Notes: generated from the letters alone by a model not told the origin. DNA of 61,895 nucleotides from Paraphysomonas bandaiensis (GCA_965644295.1 CBFFRP010000037.1:1-61895), one strand, 5' to 3'. Positions 1 through 10,764 are shown, counted from the first letter of the stretch. Program-made: numbers and translations.

Positions 1-345
1 TCATTAGGGTCAAGCAAGGGATGAGTACTGGGGCTCTCCTGACTGGTAGTAGGTAGTAGGTAGGGGTTGTCCAGGAGGGAGGCCTCGGTAGCCTACTGGG
101 TGATGTCAAGAAGCTCACGGAAGAATACATTACAGCATCCTCTGGGTCATTAGGGTCAAGCAAGGGATGAGTACTGGGGCTCTCCTGACTGGTAGTAGGT
201 AGTAGGTAGGGGTTGTCCAGGAGGGAGGCCTCGGTAGCCTACTGGGTGATGTCAAGAAGCTCACGGAAGAATACATTACAGCATCCTCTGGGTCATTAGG
301 GTCAAGCAAGGGATGAGTACTGGGGCTCTCCTGACTGGTAGTAGG
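1..345. repeat. 146-bp tandem repeat, about 2.3 copies
   Basis: The block beginning tcattagggtcaagcaagg starts at 1, 147 and 293, a strict 146-bp period with essentially identical copies. The third copy breaks off at about 345. Because 146 is not a multiple of three, the short open frames in this block change frame between copies and are not supported as coding. The array continues beyond the left window edge, so its total length is unknown. Confidence 0.9.
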
Positions 346-475
346 CAGTGGGCAGAACAATATATGCCAACTAATATGCGGCTCACGTTAGTTTCCCGGA
401 TAAATATCTCCGGTACATATCCACCAAAACACCACAAAAAGAGTGCGAGTCTGACTTTGTTGAAGGGGGATAAAT
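346..475 (-). repeat. Fragment of dispersed repeat R1 (5' part)
   Basis: About 120 bp (ggcagaacaatat..., gcggctcacgttagttt, ctccggtac, gtgcgagtc-gactttgt) recurs diverged at 19361-19480 and 20963-21066. In those two places it forms one end of a roughly 500-bp repeat whose other end matches the 3' end of the LINE described below. Here only this end is present, abutting the 146-bp tandem repeat. Confidence 0.65.
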
Positions 476-620
476 ATAATATATTGTGTAAGAAATTACT
501 CCCTCTCTGCACTTAAAATGTAGTGGCAGAACTTAATTTTAAAGCAAAAATTCTCATCCAAATAATGTCCCACAATATCAAAGAGATATTTGTCACAAGA
601 ACCGATACTTAGTCACGACA

Positions 621-621
<1 letters not shown>

Positions 622-658
<37 letters not shown>
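622..658. repeat. (TA)n microsatellite
   Basis: Uninterrupted TA dinucleotide run of about 36 bp. Confidence 0.95.
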
Positions 659-662
<4 letters not shown>

Positions 663-993
663 GACACAACCGTCCTAGCCAAGCCCGATGGAGTATAATA
701 TTACAAGTTCAGAAATTAGAATCAGATTTACACAAAGTAAACTAATTAGCAAAATTGTATCTGCAAATATAGACAAGCACACCCACTTGAGATACCTTCT
801 ACAATATCAGTCGACGCTGATTCACAATTACAACCGTACTAACAATACTAGAAATACTTACTTCAAGTACATATGCAGATACATTTCCATACGTCAGCTA
901 CAAACTATGATTCAAAAGTAGAGTAACCCTTGCAGGATATGCATCAAATCCTAAACACGTAGAACAAGAATGAGTTCTTAGTATTGACTCGTT
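659..993. other. No gene seen
   Basis: AT-rich sequence downstream of the TMTC stop codon. It has one short open frame (688-921) without recognisable domains or coding-like composition. It probably contains the 3' untranslated region of the TMTC gene. Confidence 0.5.
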
Positions 994-3723
994 TTAGTTT
1001 TTAGATCGAATCGCCCTCTCCAGATTATTTTTCATCGTCACATAATGGGGGTGGTACTGACCTCCTTCACTTTCTAAAGCACGTAGTGCACCACTAAAAA
1101 GCTCTATAGCTGCATCCAATCTACCTAAGTCTTGTTCAACTAGTCCTGCATTATGCAAAAGTGCAGCAGGTGCAGTACCCTTACTGAATAGAGCCATGGC
1201 TTTTGAGAAGGACGCCCCAGCTCCCTTAATATCACCAACTGCTCGGTACATCGATCCAAGGTTAACCAAAATTTCATAGCGGTTGGGGTCAGCTGCGATG
1301 CCTTGCAAGAATGCCTCCTCGGCTTCAACTGCTCTTTCTGCACGCCAGAGAGCCAATCCCAACTGGTTGCATGCTGATGATTCATCGATCATATCCTGGG
1401 CAGGAGCCCCTTCCCCGGCCATATCCTTCAACCTACGATTGTCAAGAATAGCGCGACGAAGAAGGTTGATCGCCAGACCCGGATCACTGCCTTTCTCAAT
1501 GTCTACATTCGCGCGAGTAAAAAGCATGCCCGGTGGTGTCCAACCTAGTTCAAACGCTCGATCAAGGTTCTCCCCAGCCTTTTCTAATAGCATACCAGTA
1601 GCATCCCCCCACGCTACCCCATTCCCTCTACCTTCTTTATCCAAAAAGGCAGAATGAGGCGAAAGATTTTGAAGCGATCGATACCAGCTGTACATAGCAC
1701 TTCCCATATAGCCATATGCCATCGCAGAAGAGTAGTTGCTAAGATAAACGGCCTGTTGGAACCGATAGATGCTCCTAACACCAATAGCACAACTGAAACA
1801 ACATTTCATATAACGTCAACAATCAGTACCTTGAATACATATGCTGTCTCGTACTTGCTAAACCTGAGTTTATGTAAGCCGACACTTGTTGAGGGTATAC
1901 TCCAATTGCTCTGCAAATATAATCATGTTACACAAACCCTGGCAAAAGATGCAAGCGCACTTCCAATAAAAAACAGCGTTAACGTTTTAATACCTTTCCG
2001 ACATCTCCAAGGCAACGTCCGCTCTACCTATGCTCAGTTGCAACATCCCATGATTGTTGAGAGCTTTCACACTCGTCGGGCACACGTCAAGTGCACTGCT
2101 ATATAGACTCACTTCCGACCGCCAGTCAATATTCCTACTAACTACGCGATAGCTCATAACGCTTAATACCGGTAAAAAAAAGAGCATCATAGCACGACTC
2201 CAGCTCACACTCGAGGAAGATGTCAGAGTTGTGTCAGGTCGCGCACATTGTTCTGAGTTTGCTTCATCATCTGACTTCGCCACGTCGGTGACAATGCCAA
2301 TCCAACGCACAGCTTTCACGTATATATTATTATATCCAGCTCCAGCGAGCCTCTTCCATATCCACTGCAAGTCATTCGACATCAATTCCCCAAGGAGTAG
2401 TGAAAATCCGATGCTGGGAACAAAAAGTAAACGCTCAGCAAGTAGTGTACCCACAGGAAACAGTATATTTAGAGCGGGAATGAGAGGTACAATCGTGAGA
2501 CACAGAAAAAGAACAGCTTGCCTGCGACAATAGCGCACTGAACTAAAAAGAAACCATCCAATGAGCAAGTAAGTAGTTAGTGGTAACAGGTTACAGGGGG
2601 CAAGTAAAGACATCACTTCAGGAAGACATGCGTAACCGTAGTCGAAGCAGAGGTGCGGAGTAAGAGGATTCACGAGCTTTAAGGCGTACAAGAAGTGACT
2701 TTGAGCATAAGAGAGTACTCTAGACTTAAAATCCGGTAACAAAGATACATTGTTTTCCATAACTGTCCACTCATACATTTGAGTTTCGCCATGAAGCTGG
2801 GACCGAAATACGAGCGTGCATACTACACAAGCAATGCATACCGCCGATCGAACAGCTGGTCCTAGAATATATGGAGGAGAGGCGTACGGGAACCAGGAGC
2901 GAACAATTTCCAGCATTTTTGCTAATACGTTACGACAATACGCCCAACATCTCCCATTGAACGATGCTACTGTGCTACTTCTACTGTCCTTCGAATGATA
3001 TAGCCGAGTTGTCCTCAGTTGAATCCACTGTGCCGTCTCATGGCATTTGGTTGACACAGACTTCTCTGAGCTAGATTGCATATAGACGCTTTGATATAAC
3101 AACTCCAATACTACAAGAATCCCAAAAGTTGTTAAGCCAACTTCTTTCGATAGTGTAGCAGCTAGAGCAAAAGCGACAGATATGAGCCAGCAAAACCAAC
3201 CCCATAGTGCACGATCAAGCCGAGGTGAGTGCATACACGGAAGTGCATCTGAGTAAAGAATAAGACAGAAGAGCGTAAACATTCCACACAAGGAATCTGC
3301 TCTACCAACAAGACTGGCAACTGCTTCTACGTGAACTGGATGCGCACAAAAATAAAGTGAGGCCAATATGCTTCCTTCTTTTGTAATCCACCTCCGAGCC
3401 AACAAGTAAAACGATATTACACAAATGGAGTAAATAACCACATTTCCTAAGTGATAACCAAATGGATTAATACCATGTATCGAATAATTTAGTCGAAATG
3501 TAAGAGTCGTAACTGGTCGGTAGCTTTTGTGACTTCGCACAGCGGTGATATCCTGCCCCCAGAAATCATGAGTGAACACATCTGTCATTGATCCCGAGCC
3601 ATGAACATCAGGATTACTGACAATCGCTGCTCTGTCGTCCCACACATATCCAGCAGAATATGTATTATTGTATAACACACAGGCGAAGACAAGGAGGATC
3701 GCAGGGAAGATATCCACCCTCAT
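994..3723 (-). CDS. TMTC-type O-mannosyltransferase (multi-TM plus TPR), two exons
   Basis: Join of 1994-3723 and 994-1774 (836 aa). The first ATG of the frame is at 3723. A G|gtatta donor after 1994 and a tgttag acceptor at 1775 remove a 219-nt intron and join ...EMSER to SIYRFQQAV in frame. The N-terminal hydrophobic segment is followed by the GT-C type acidic pair D29-D30 in YVWDDRAAI. Next come SYRPVTTLTFRLNY, an AHPVHVEAVASLVGRADS loop, many membrane segments and a DUF1736-like stretch (YALKLVNPLTPHLCFDYGY). The last 270 or so residues are TPR repeats. Known family members are ER membrane enzymes that O-mannosylate lumenal or extracellular domains such as cadherins. That activity is inferred from family, and a specific paralogue cannot be assigned. 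It is divergently arranged with the PDZ-like gene. Confidence 0.9.
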
Positions 3724-4273
3724 GACACACCCCACCTATAACTATACACCGCTATGCTATCAGATAATAGGTATCGTATATACGGCACTCAGTGAATGCT
3801 CGCAGTCATTATAAATGATAACCACAATCAAACTTCTGTGAAACAACCACCACAACGCACCTCATATATATATATGTGTATATATTCCATAGACACAGCA
3901 TGAGGTAGCGGTACTACAGCCCTGTATAGCAGCACTCATGTTTATGTCATGTACTGTACTGTATTTCAAGGTATACTCTGGGGGTGGTTGTGCATATCGA
4001 TTTCATCGATTTTATTTCATCGAAAAATCATCGTTTTTTCAGTGAAAAGTGAAAAAAAGTGACTTTTTAATGAAAAAACGATGATTTTTCGATGAAATAA
4101 ACGATGAACAAATCGATGAAATCGATATGCACAACCACCCCCTGTATAGTATTTGATTTTGAACAGAAGCAGTATTCCGGTATGTATTCAGCCGTAGGAT
4201 GGTGGTGCTATGAGGTCCAGGCAGCTATTTGTATTAAAAGAGGGACGGGACGATGCTCATCAACTGAACCCCG
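3724..4273. promoter_or_regulatory. Shared intergenic region of divergent TMTC and PDZ-like genes
   Basis: This 550-bp spacer separates two start codons that face away from each other, so it should hold both promoters. It contains an alternating AT/GT stretch at 3861-3889 and a large hairpin-forming repeat (3980-4142). No individual promoter element can be assigned with confidence. Confidence 0.4.
3980..4142. repeat. Long imperfect palindrome (MITE-like foldback)
   Basis: The left arm begins gggggtggttgtgcatatcg and the right arm ends with its exact complement, cgatatgcacaaccaccccc. The arms pair over about 65 bp, apart from an extra 12-nt run in the right arm around 4110-4120 (aacgatgaacaa). 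The small centre is itself rich in self-complementary runs of A and T. The two flanks (tatact and tatagt) are similar but not a clean duplication. It looks like a foldback MITE, though a structured regulatory element is possible. Confidence 0.75.
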
Positions 4274-5743
4274 ATGATACCAACTAGATCAACGAGCCTT
4301 CTATCTCGAGGGAAACCTCAGCCAAGAAAGTTCGCTCCTAACATTAGCACAGCCGCTCGTCCTTCTCGCCCCGCAGACAGAGACGCTGACGGGGACAAGA
4401 GTACAAGAGAGGAGGCCTCGTCGAGTGGGGCACCCGTTACACAAGAACTTACACAGGTGGGTTAATTAGGGCTCGCTTTGCGTGATGAGATGTTTAGCAG
4501 CAGGAGCCGCAGGATAAGGCGCCTCGTCAGACTTCTTTGCGTAAAGCTCCAATCTCAAGTTCAGCGAACGCAACTAACACTGTTGCTGAAGCAACATCAG
4601 CTCCGAATCAATCGTCCAGTCCGCCAATAACTTCTGAAACACGTACTGTCTCAGCTCCCAAACCCTCCAATGGTGTTTTCGCATCGCGTTCAGTGGCACC
4701 GACCACAAAACGCGTCGAGGCTACACCTGCACCGCCTCAACTAGGTCTTGTACATGTCCCTCCTGCGGTTGCGGGGGGTACTATGCGGAACAGGAACAGG
4801 GCCATGGTGAGAGTTATACCCTCTGCAATGAAACAGCGCGCCATGCACGCGGTGAGTGCACGTTTGCATGTCGCTCTCTCTCTCAACACTATTTTTAGGT
4901 GGTTTGTATGCTAAAGCAGCACGAAACCCCCACCTCAGCTGCATTTTGGCAGAGTACTGTGCGTGATCTTCCTCCAGCACCTGGAAGTAATAAGGGTCTG
5001 AAGAGGAAACATCGCGGAGAGGGGACGCCCACGGGAGCATATGGAGGCTCAATACCTCTTTGGTCACCAAGTGCACAGGAGTCAGGAAAGGGGGGTAAGA
5101 GATTTAGAGATGCTTTACTTCTTCCTTCGCACACACAACAGCGAGGGCAATCCTATACTTACGTTACTGCGTATGTGAAAAGAAAAAAACATGTGAGATT
5201 TTTAATAGCTTCCACTTTTATTACGTGAAAGTTTTTGTTAAGGGCCTGGGACTTCGCCTCAAAGATGTTGGAGGGCATGCTGTCGTTGTGGGATTCAATG
5301 ATGAGTATCTTGCCGCACAGGAGGCGAGTGGGGCGGGCAATGCTGCGGACATATGTATCGGTGATATCATCGTTGCGGTCGAGAATCTAGATACCAGTAA
5401 TCCTGCAAACTGTCCTTTTGAGAGGGTTGTGGCACACCTTTCAAATGCGGGAGAATCACGTGTAGAGCCATTGTCAGTATCACACCCTAATCATGTCTTG
5501 TCTAGTACTTGTATTTGGGACTCAGACCCACTCAATTTAAATCACAGAACATCTAGTCTCGCAAAGTATAATGATACTGTTTGCATTCGACTCGCGCGAC
5601 CATCAGATGGTGATACGATTCCTTATATGAGCAATGGAGTACGTAAACTTACCGTACAGTCTGAAATATGCGAAGGAGGAGGTGAAATTAGAAACAATTC
5701 TGAAAAATGTGATAAGGTGTATATTGAAACTCATGAAATATAA
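4274..5743 (+). CDS. PDZ-like domain protein, four exons
   Basis: Join 4274-4456, 4501-4851, 4899-5170, 5209-5743 (446 aa); phases agree at every junction. Introns are 44, 47 and 38 nt, all GT-AG, with donors gtgggt, gtgagt and gtatgt. Residues 1-265 are low-complexity, Ser/Pro/Thr/Arg-rich and probably disordered. Residues 275-355 resemble a PDZ domain, with a GLGL carboxylate-binding loop (281-284), alternating beta strands (HAVVVGF) and GDIIVAVEN (320-328). PDZ domains bind C-terminal peptides, so a scaffold role is inferred. The first-exon start and the last 90 residues are the least certain parts. An alternative acceptor three bases upstream (exon 2 from 4498) would add one Gln. Confidence 0.65.
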
Positions 5744-6199
5744 CCGCGTACTTATTGTGTATCAAATTATTAAGACTTACCCAGAGTACAAAATCCTTTA
5801 TTATTTGAAAGTACTTGCCTTTTTTCGAATTCGTAATATATTGAATGTTTTTCGTGGTAATAAGCACGTAGGCTGCTTGTGTATTGCTGCGAGCACCACA
5901 TTGTGCAACCGTGCACCGTTTCGACGGTATATTTAGTTTGAGGGTCTTCCTTCTGTTAGCACCTCAGTGACGGTGGTCGTGTTAGTGCAGGATAGTTGCT
6001 GACTGGAGGTCTAAGTTGAAGTAGAAGCTGTCGTCTGTATGGAATGACCGAATGCGGTTGAGCTGGAGCTCGAAGTATGGGTGGATGTCGTGGGGTGGGT
6101 GCAATCAAAGTAAGTTTGTAGGGTGTAATTGGTGAAACCCGTACAGGAAAGGGTAATTTAGTTTCAAAATAAGTAAATTTACTTACTAATATCTAATAT
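5744..6199. other. No gene seen
   Basis: Region downstream of the PDZ-like gene. One open frame overlapping its end (5634-5936) has no recognisable domain. No repeat or RNA gene is recognised. Confidence 0.5.
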
Positions 6200-6207
6200 A
6201 TGCATAT

Positions 6208-7004
6208 CAGGGCTAGGAAACAATATATTGCAATACTATTGTTAGATAGCGTTCCATCAATAGTATTGATGGAGATTTTAAACAGGCTCAACAATACAAT
6301 TACAATATATTGCAATATATTGTCAATGTATTGCAATATATTAGTATGAGTAATCAGTAAGTAAACACATCCGTAGATTTCATTTTTAGTGTTAGTCATT
6401 AAGATCACATGACAACCAAACCAACTACTGCTTATAGCTAATAAATATCCACCTAGTTCTCATCCTCTGAGCCATCAGCGGTGACGTCAACATCACCATA
6501 TCATCCACAAAGTTTATTGAAATATGCTAGTATTCGGCCACAACTGTCGAATTGCTTTCAGAAACAACAACATATTAAGTAGGATGGATACTTTAGCGCA
6601 ACACTGATATAATATGTTTAGCTGCGCTGAACAGACGCTCCCATGTATTGGAAGTACATACCAGGGACTGGTAACCGTTAATGACTCGTGGATCTGTACG
6701 TTTCTTAATTTTTTGAGCTGGCTGAAGATTTTTAGTCGCATAGTCAACATCATCTTCATCATCCTCTGTAAAGTTGTAATCAATTTCTCGGTTATTTATA
6801 TCCATTTTGCACCCTACAGTTGAGAATCTTCTCTTATATGACTATCATAATATTGATTGCAATATATTGCAATATATTGTTAGATATTTTAACAGAAACA
6901 ATATTGATGGGATTTTTGGCCGGTCGACCAATCAATATATTTTACAATATATTGCAATATATTGTACAATGTATTGCAATTCAATATATTGTTTCCTAGC
7001 CCTG
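6208..7004 (-). mobile_element. hAT-superfamily deletion derivative with 8-bp TSD
   Basis: A 797-bp element bounded by terminal inverted repeats: left CAGGGCTAGGAAACAATATA, right its complement ending CTAGCCCTG. It is flanked on both sides by the perfect 8-bp target duplication atgcatat (6200-6207 and 7005-7012). Ends of the form CAGGG with an 8-bp duplication are diagnostic of hAT transposons. Both subterminal regions are packed with the palindrome CAATATATTG and close variants. Only a broken C-terminal transposase remnant lies inside, so the copy is non-autonomous. Confidence 0.92.
6530..6805 (-). pseudogene. hAT transposase C-terminal remnant
   Basis: Read on the minus strand, the frame starting near 6805 ends in VCTSNTWERLFSAAKHIIS. 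This matches the hAT C-terminal dimerisation signature (S..ERLFS.A..I....R). The frame then stops, and the following hydrophobic residues of the domain (LLNMLLFLKAIRQLW) continue in another frame, so there is at least one frameshift. The catalytic core is absent. Confidence 0.8.
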
Positions 7005-7012
7005 ATGCATAT

Positions 7013-8118
7013 AATACTTTAGGATTTGGGTTAGGCTGGTCAACATAGATAATCAGAAGTACAAGGAAACAGATGTTACCTGAATATTATGTAAAGATGT
7101 AAAGTGTGTAGATTAATAATTAAATAAGTATACATATCATTCTAGGGAGAGTGAAGTTTGCAAAGATTACGGTTGTGGTTTACGCCTAGAGCAAAAGGTT
7201 AGAATCAGTGAAATATCACTTCTAACAGAAAGTATCAAGCATAGCCTCCTCAGTTCTAATGACAACTACGGAATTCTGTAAAAATATGCAGAGGGTGATT
7301 AAACTAAATTATATATATATTGAAAGTCTTATTATTTAGCAGTAGGCGTTAAAAACCTGCACCAATATAGTGGCTAGTTGAATGTTAGACATACTAGTTA
7401 TATATTAAATATATAAATGGATATAGCATTTAGAGAGATTAGTATCAGAGTATGTCTTACGTCTTCTATGCGTAGAGCTCTAACATAACAAATGCTATGT
7501 AAATTACGGCTATAGTAGTGTTTAAGGGTATAAATATAATATTATCTCACAATGTTGTCGCGTAGGGCGAGATAAATAAGAGATTTGTAGTAGCATAACA
7601 AATATGGACATGATAAAAATTTAAATCCCAAGGAAATAATATCTCATATTTTAGTTACCTACTTGAACTACTTTTTCTTCGTTTTCTCATCTCGTTGGGA
7701 CTACCTCATTGTGTCATTCAGACATCAGACAGTATAAAGATAACAAATAATGAAGTGATATATAGTCACTACTATCAATTTCACCGCCTATAAACTTTCA
7801 TTCACTCTCAGTTAACATAGAGGAAAATATACACGTATACGATTTGGACACCCAACGAACGTAGACCAACTACAGTTTACCTACAGCCCACCGAATACTG
7901 CACACAGAGGGTGAAAAGGTAAAAATTAATTTCTAAAAGCTATGTCAATAAAAAATTTATTTTGCGTGTCAATACATCCCTGTTAGTGAGTGAAGCAAGA
8001 AAACGGTACCTCTTCTCAGTCACATGTTAGACAATCAAATTCAAAGAACGAAGCGAGTATATGCATGGGAATACTCAGTTCTACCGGAAATCGCGCACAA
8101 AAACCTGGCATAATCCAT
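7013..8118. other. AT-rich intergenic DNA, no gene seen
   Basis: AT-rich sequence between the hAT element and the 3' end of the oxidoreductase gene. Apart from the repeat end at 7320-7405, no coding region, tandem repeat or RNA gene is recognised. Confidence 0.5.
7320..7405 (-). repeat. Solitary LINE-type 3' end
   Basis: gaaagtcttattatttagca, gtaggcgttaaaaacctgc and tagtggctagttgaatg match the 3'-terminal sequence shared by the LINE copies at 17933, 26919 and 30170 and the R1 repeats. It reads toward lower coordinates and is truncated after about 80 bp. Confidence 0.7.
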
Positions 8119-10086
8119 CTATTCGGCATATACACCTGTGTCACGGTTAAAAGCACTGATTTTGATGGGGGTTTTACGCAGCAAAGACAATCGGGCAGCA
8201 GAAGCCAATACAGCGGCGTTCCACCCTGCTTCTATCCCCACAGATGGAGGGGACTGGGTGCGTACTCCATCAACAAACGACAGTAACTCCGCCCGAAACG
8301 CTTCTCTGTATCTTTCCGAGTAAGACTGTATTGGGGTATCCATTGCGCGCACGGAGTATGTATCAGACACACGACACGTAGTGCGATACATGTTGTCGCA
8401 TTGAATCATGCATCTAGATCCCAATACTTCAACTCTGTGGTCATATCCATACGGGCATTGGCGGCAATTATCTATAACCACCACTATACCGTGTTGGAAG
8501 CGAATCATAACCATTGATATATCCACATCCCCAGTATCTCCTGCATTGGAATCGAGTCTACACGAGCCATATGCTGTAACCTCTAAAGCCGGAGCTTGCG
8601 TCAGAAATAGAGCTAGGTCGAAGTCATGTAAGGAGAGGTCGTGGTAAAAACCCCCCGTGGTGCCAACAAGACTGGAGGCGGGGCGCCCCGGCTCACGGCT
8701 TGTGATATGCATATGCAATATATCACCTACTTCACCATTCTCAATGCGGCGTCGAATGCGCAGTATGGATGGGTCAAATCGCCTGTGAAAACCTACCATA
8801 CAGTGCCCCATGGTCTCATGTATTACACTCCGTACTTGTACAATCTCATGTAGTACTGGTGATACAGTTTTCTCTACAAACACATATTTCCCCCCTTGTA
8901 ATGCCATCATGATCTGTTCAGCATGCTGGTCAGGAGGCGAACATATTATCACCGCATCTACCAGGGGGCTTTTTACCATCAATCTCCAATCCGTTATGTA
9001 AGCAGGAATATTGTAGTCAATACAAGTCTTACGAGCCGCCTCTTGATCAGAGTCAGCAACGACAACAACTCGTACCGCTCGTATCGTAGTTGCATTCTCT
9101 AGATGGCTCTGAGTCATGGAAGAGAGTCCAATTATTCCAATTCGAAGAAGGGTGAGTGCGGCGGGGTTTTGTGGCAGAGGTGTGGGGGGGTTGATGGATA
9201 CCGACTCAAATAGCCCCTCTCCATTCTCTGAGCCGGACCCCGCGGGGGTGTATGACACAGTCCCAATACTAGGTACCATATTTCCGCTGTGAGCAGTCTT
9301 AAATGCAGCACTTGCTGCTGATAGAGTGGACGGAGCGCATTTATCGGACACAGTATAGCTAGCGCCACAGGCACCTTTTCCACAATCAGAAAAAGTATCG
9401 ATATCTACAGCAATGGCACTTTTGAATCGCTTGGCAGTCTTATCATTACTGGTTATCACAGATGTCACAGGTAACATGTCGGAATCTAATCCAGAAGCAG
9501 TTTGGGCGGTATCAGATCCGCCAGAGAGAGAGTGATAAGAGTCGGTGGATCTTCTCCTTCTTCTGGACTTGGTATCAGTGTCTCCTCCTTCGCTGCTTGA
9601 GCCTTCCTCCATTCCCAACCCATGCAACTCCGTGCTCTGAGCAGTCTCTATTGGAAGTGTTGCTGAACCAACCATAGTATACGGTGGTACAAACGTGCAG
9701 TCAAGAACACTTTCTCTGTAAGTTGGGTTCCAAGCCAACGGATATGTCAAGACAAAATCACGGTCATTCAACTTGGTGACGATGCGCGCCGTGTACCAGG
9801 ATGTAAAAATTGGGTTCCAAAAGTCTATCATATCCCCTGGCCCTTGCTTCACTCGCCATTCCTCGAGAATCACCTGGGCCTCTTTAAGTGCCTCAGGACA
9901 GCGTGTTGTAATTACCGACTCCTGCACTGCATTACATAACATACGGGAGATTAGTTGGATATCTTTCCGCTGTACAGCTTGTCGAAATAATCGTTCAAAA
10001 ATATGAGCGTCGTTAGATAACTCCGAGTCCACTGTAACCAATGAGCCTGTATGCATAACACTAGGCCCCCGCGCCCCCCACATCAT
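8119..10086 (-). CDS. Gfo/Idh/MocA-family oxidoreductase (inositol-dehydrogenase-like) with N-terminal extension
   Basis: 655 aa, starting at tandem ATG codons (10086). Residues 313-400 form an N-terminal Rossmann fold with a degenerate dinucleotide loop (GIIGLSSMTQSH), followed by AVIICSPPDQHAEQ. E405-K406 and the segment G478-D490 (GGFYHDLSLHDFD) supply the Lys/Asp/His triad (K406, D483, H487) of inositol 2-dehydrogenases. NAD(P)-dependent oxidation of a polyol or sugar is inferred; the substrate is not determinable. About 310 extra residues precede this domain: a predicted helical and beta segment (30-125, including FWNPIFTSWYTARIV) and a Ser/Gly-rich linker with a basic RRRRR run. The frame stays open upstream to about 10250 without a Met, so an unseen 5' exon is possible. 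The copia element sits about 380 bp upstream. Confidence 0.85.
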   Translation of the reverse strand: MMWGARGPSVMHTGSLVTVDSELSNDAHIFERLFRQAVQRKDIQLISRMLCNAVQESVITTRCPEALKEAQVILEEWRVKQGPGDMIDFWNPIFTSWYTARIVTKLNDRDFVLTYPLAWNPTYRESVLDCTFVPPYTMVGSATLPIETAQSTELHGLGMEEGSSSEGGDTDTKSRRRRRSTDSYHSLSGGSDTAQTASGLDSDMLPVTSVITSNDKTAKRFKSAIAVDIDTFSDCGKGACGASYTVSDKCAPSTLSAASAAFKTAHSGNMVPSIGTVSYTPAGSGSENGEGLFESVSINPPTPLPQNPAALTLLRIGIIGLSSMTQSHLENATTIRAVRVVVVADSDQEAARKTCIDYNIPAYITDWRLMVKSPLVDAVIICSPPDQHAEQIMMALQGGKYVFVEKTVSPVLHEIVQVRSVIHETMGHCMVGFHRRFDPSILRIRRRIENGEVGDILHMHITSREPGRPASSLVGTTGGFYHDLSLHDFDLALFLTQAPALEVTAYGSCRLDSNAGDTGDVDISMVMIRFQHGIVVVIDNCRQCPYGYDHRVEVLGSRCMIQCDNMYRTTCRVSDTYSVRAMDTPIQSYSERYREAFRAELLSFVDGVRTQSPPSVGIEAGWNAAVLASAARLSLLRKTPIKISAFNRDTGVYAE

Positions 10087-10462
10087 ATCACCTGTGCCCG
10101 GCTTTGTCAGGTCTCTTACAGCGCCAACACTGTCAGTTCCTTCACTACTCTCATCATGATGCTCACTCTTCAGAACTCTGTCTCCAGTGATGGTGTTCAG
10201 GAGAGTTGAATGATCAGTGCTGCGGCCTACATAACGACCATAAATAACACAATCACATACACAGCAACTATCTCACCACTCATCATGCAGATGTACTCTT
10301 GAATCCTCAACAGAAAAACACATCACATGGTTGTGCGGACAGCGACATACAAGCAGTCTAATTTCTACATATACCACACTCGCACAGCATATGGGCACAG
10401 TACCACATTGGTATAGATACTGCTGTACCACTCTCCTCCAGCATCAGACAGGAGTACCAGCA
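10087..10462 (-). other. 5' flank of oxidoreductase gene, possible extra coding exon
   Basis: On the minus strand the oxidoreductase frame continues upstream of its first ATG to about 10250 with coding-like composition (for example STDHSTLLNTITGDRVLKSE) but no in-frame ATG. A possible acceptor (gttatgtag) lies at about 10228-10236. Either it is 5' untranslated sequence or a further upstream exon exists. Confidence 0.35.
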
Positions 10463-10467
10463 CACAG
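10463..10467. other. Target-site duplication of copia element (left)
   Basis: cacag, identical to 15453-15457 at the other end of the element. Confidence 0.85.
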
Positions 10468-10754
10468 CGCAGAGAAAAATACGGTACTCGGTCGAATGTT
10501 ACGGATGTTACAAATCAATAAACGGACGGAATACCCCCGTTGCTTTCACACAGTCTACACTACAGGTAGTCAAAGCAAGGTTCTCTTTACAGTTACTACA
10601 GAACTTCTCAGTAAGAGGAAATTATGCCTCTATTCTACAGCCGTACACTACACACTGCATAATATAACACCATACACCTCTATGTGCCCTATGCATATCT
10701 TATACAGTCACTTCAAGTACTAAACTGAAAAGAACATCCTCTCATTCCTCTACG
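10468..10754 (-). repeat. Copia 3' LTR
   Basis: 287 bp, identical to 15166-15452 by eye. It is the 3' LTR because the element reads on the minus strand. Confidence 0.92.
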
Positions 10755-10764
10755 CACCCCTGTG
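10755..10764 (-). other. Short polypurine tract of copia element
   Basis: On the minus strand CACAGGGGTG directly precedes the 3' LTR (CGTAGAGG...), as expected for the plus-strand primer site. It lies just past the gag-pol stop codon at 10771. Confidence 0.55.
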
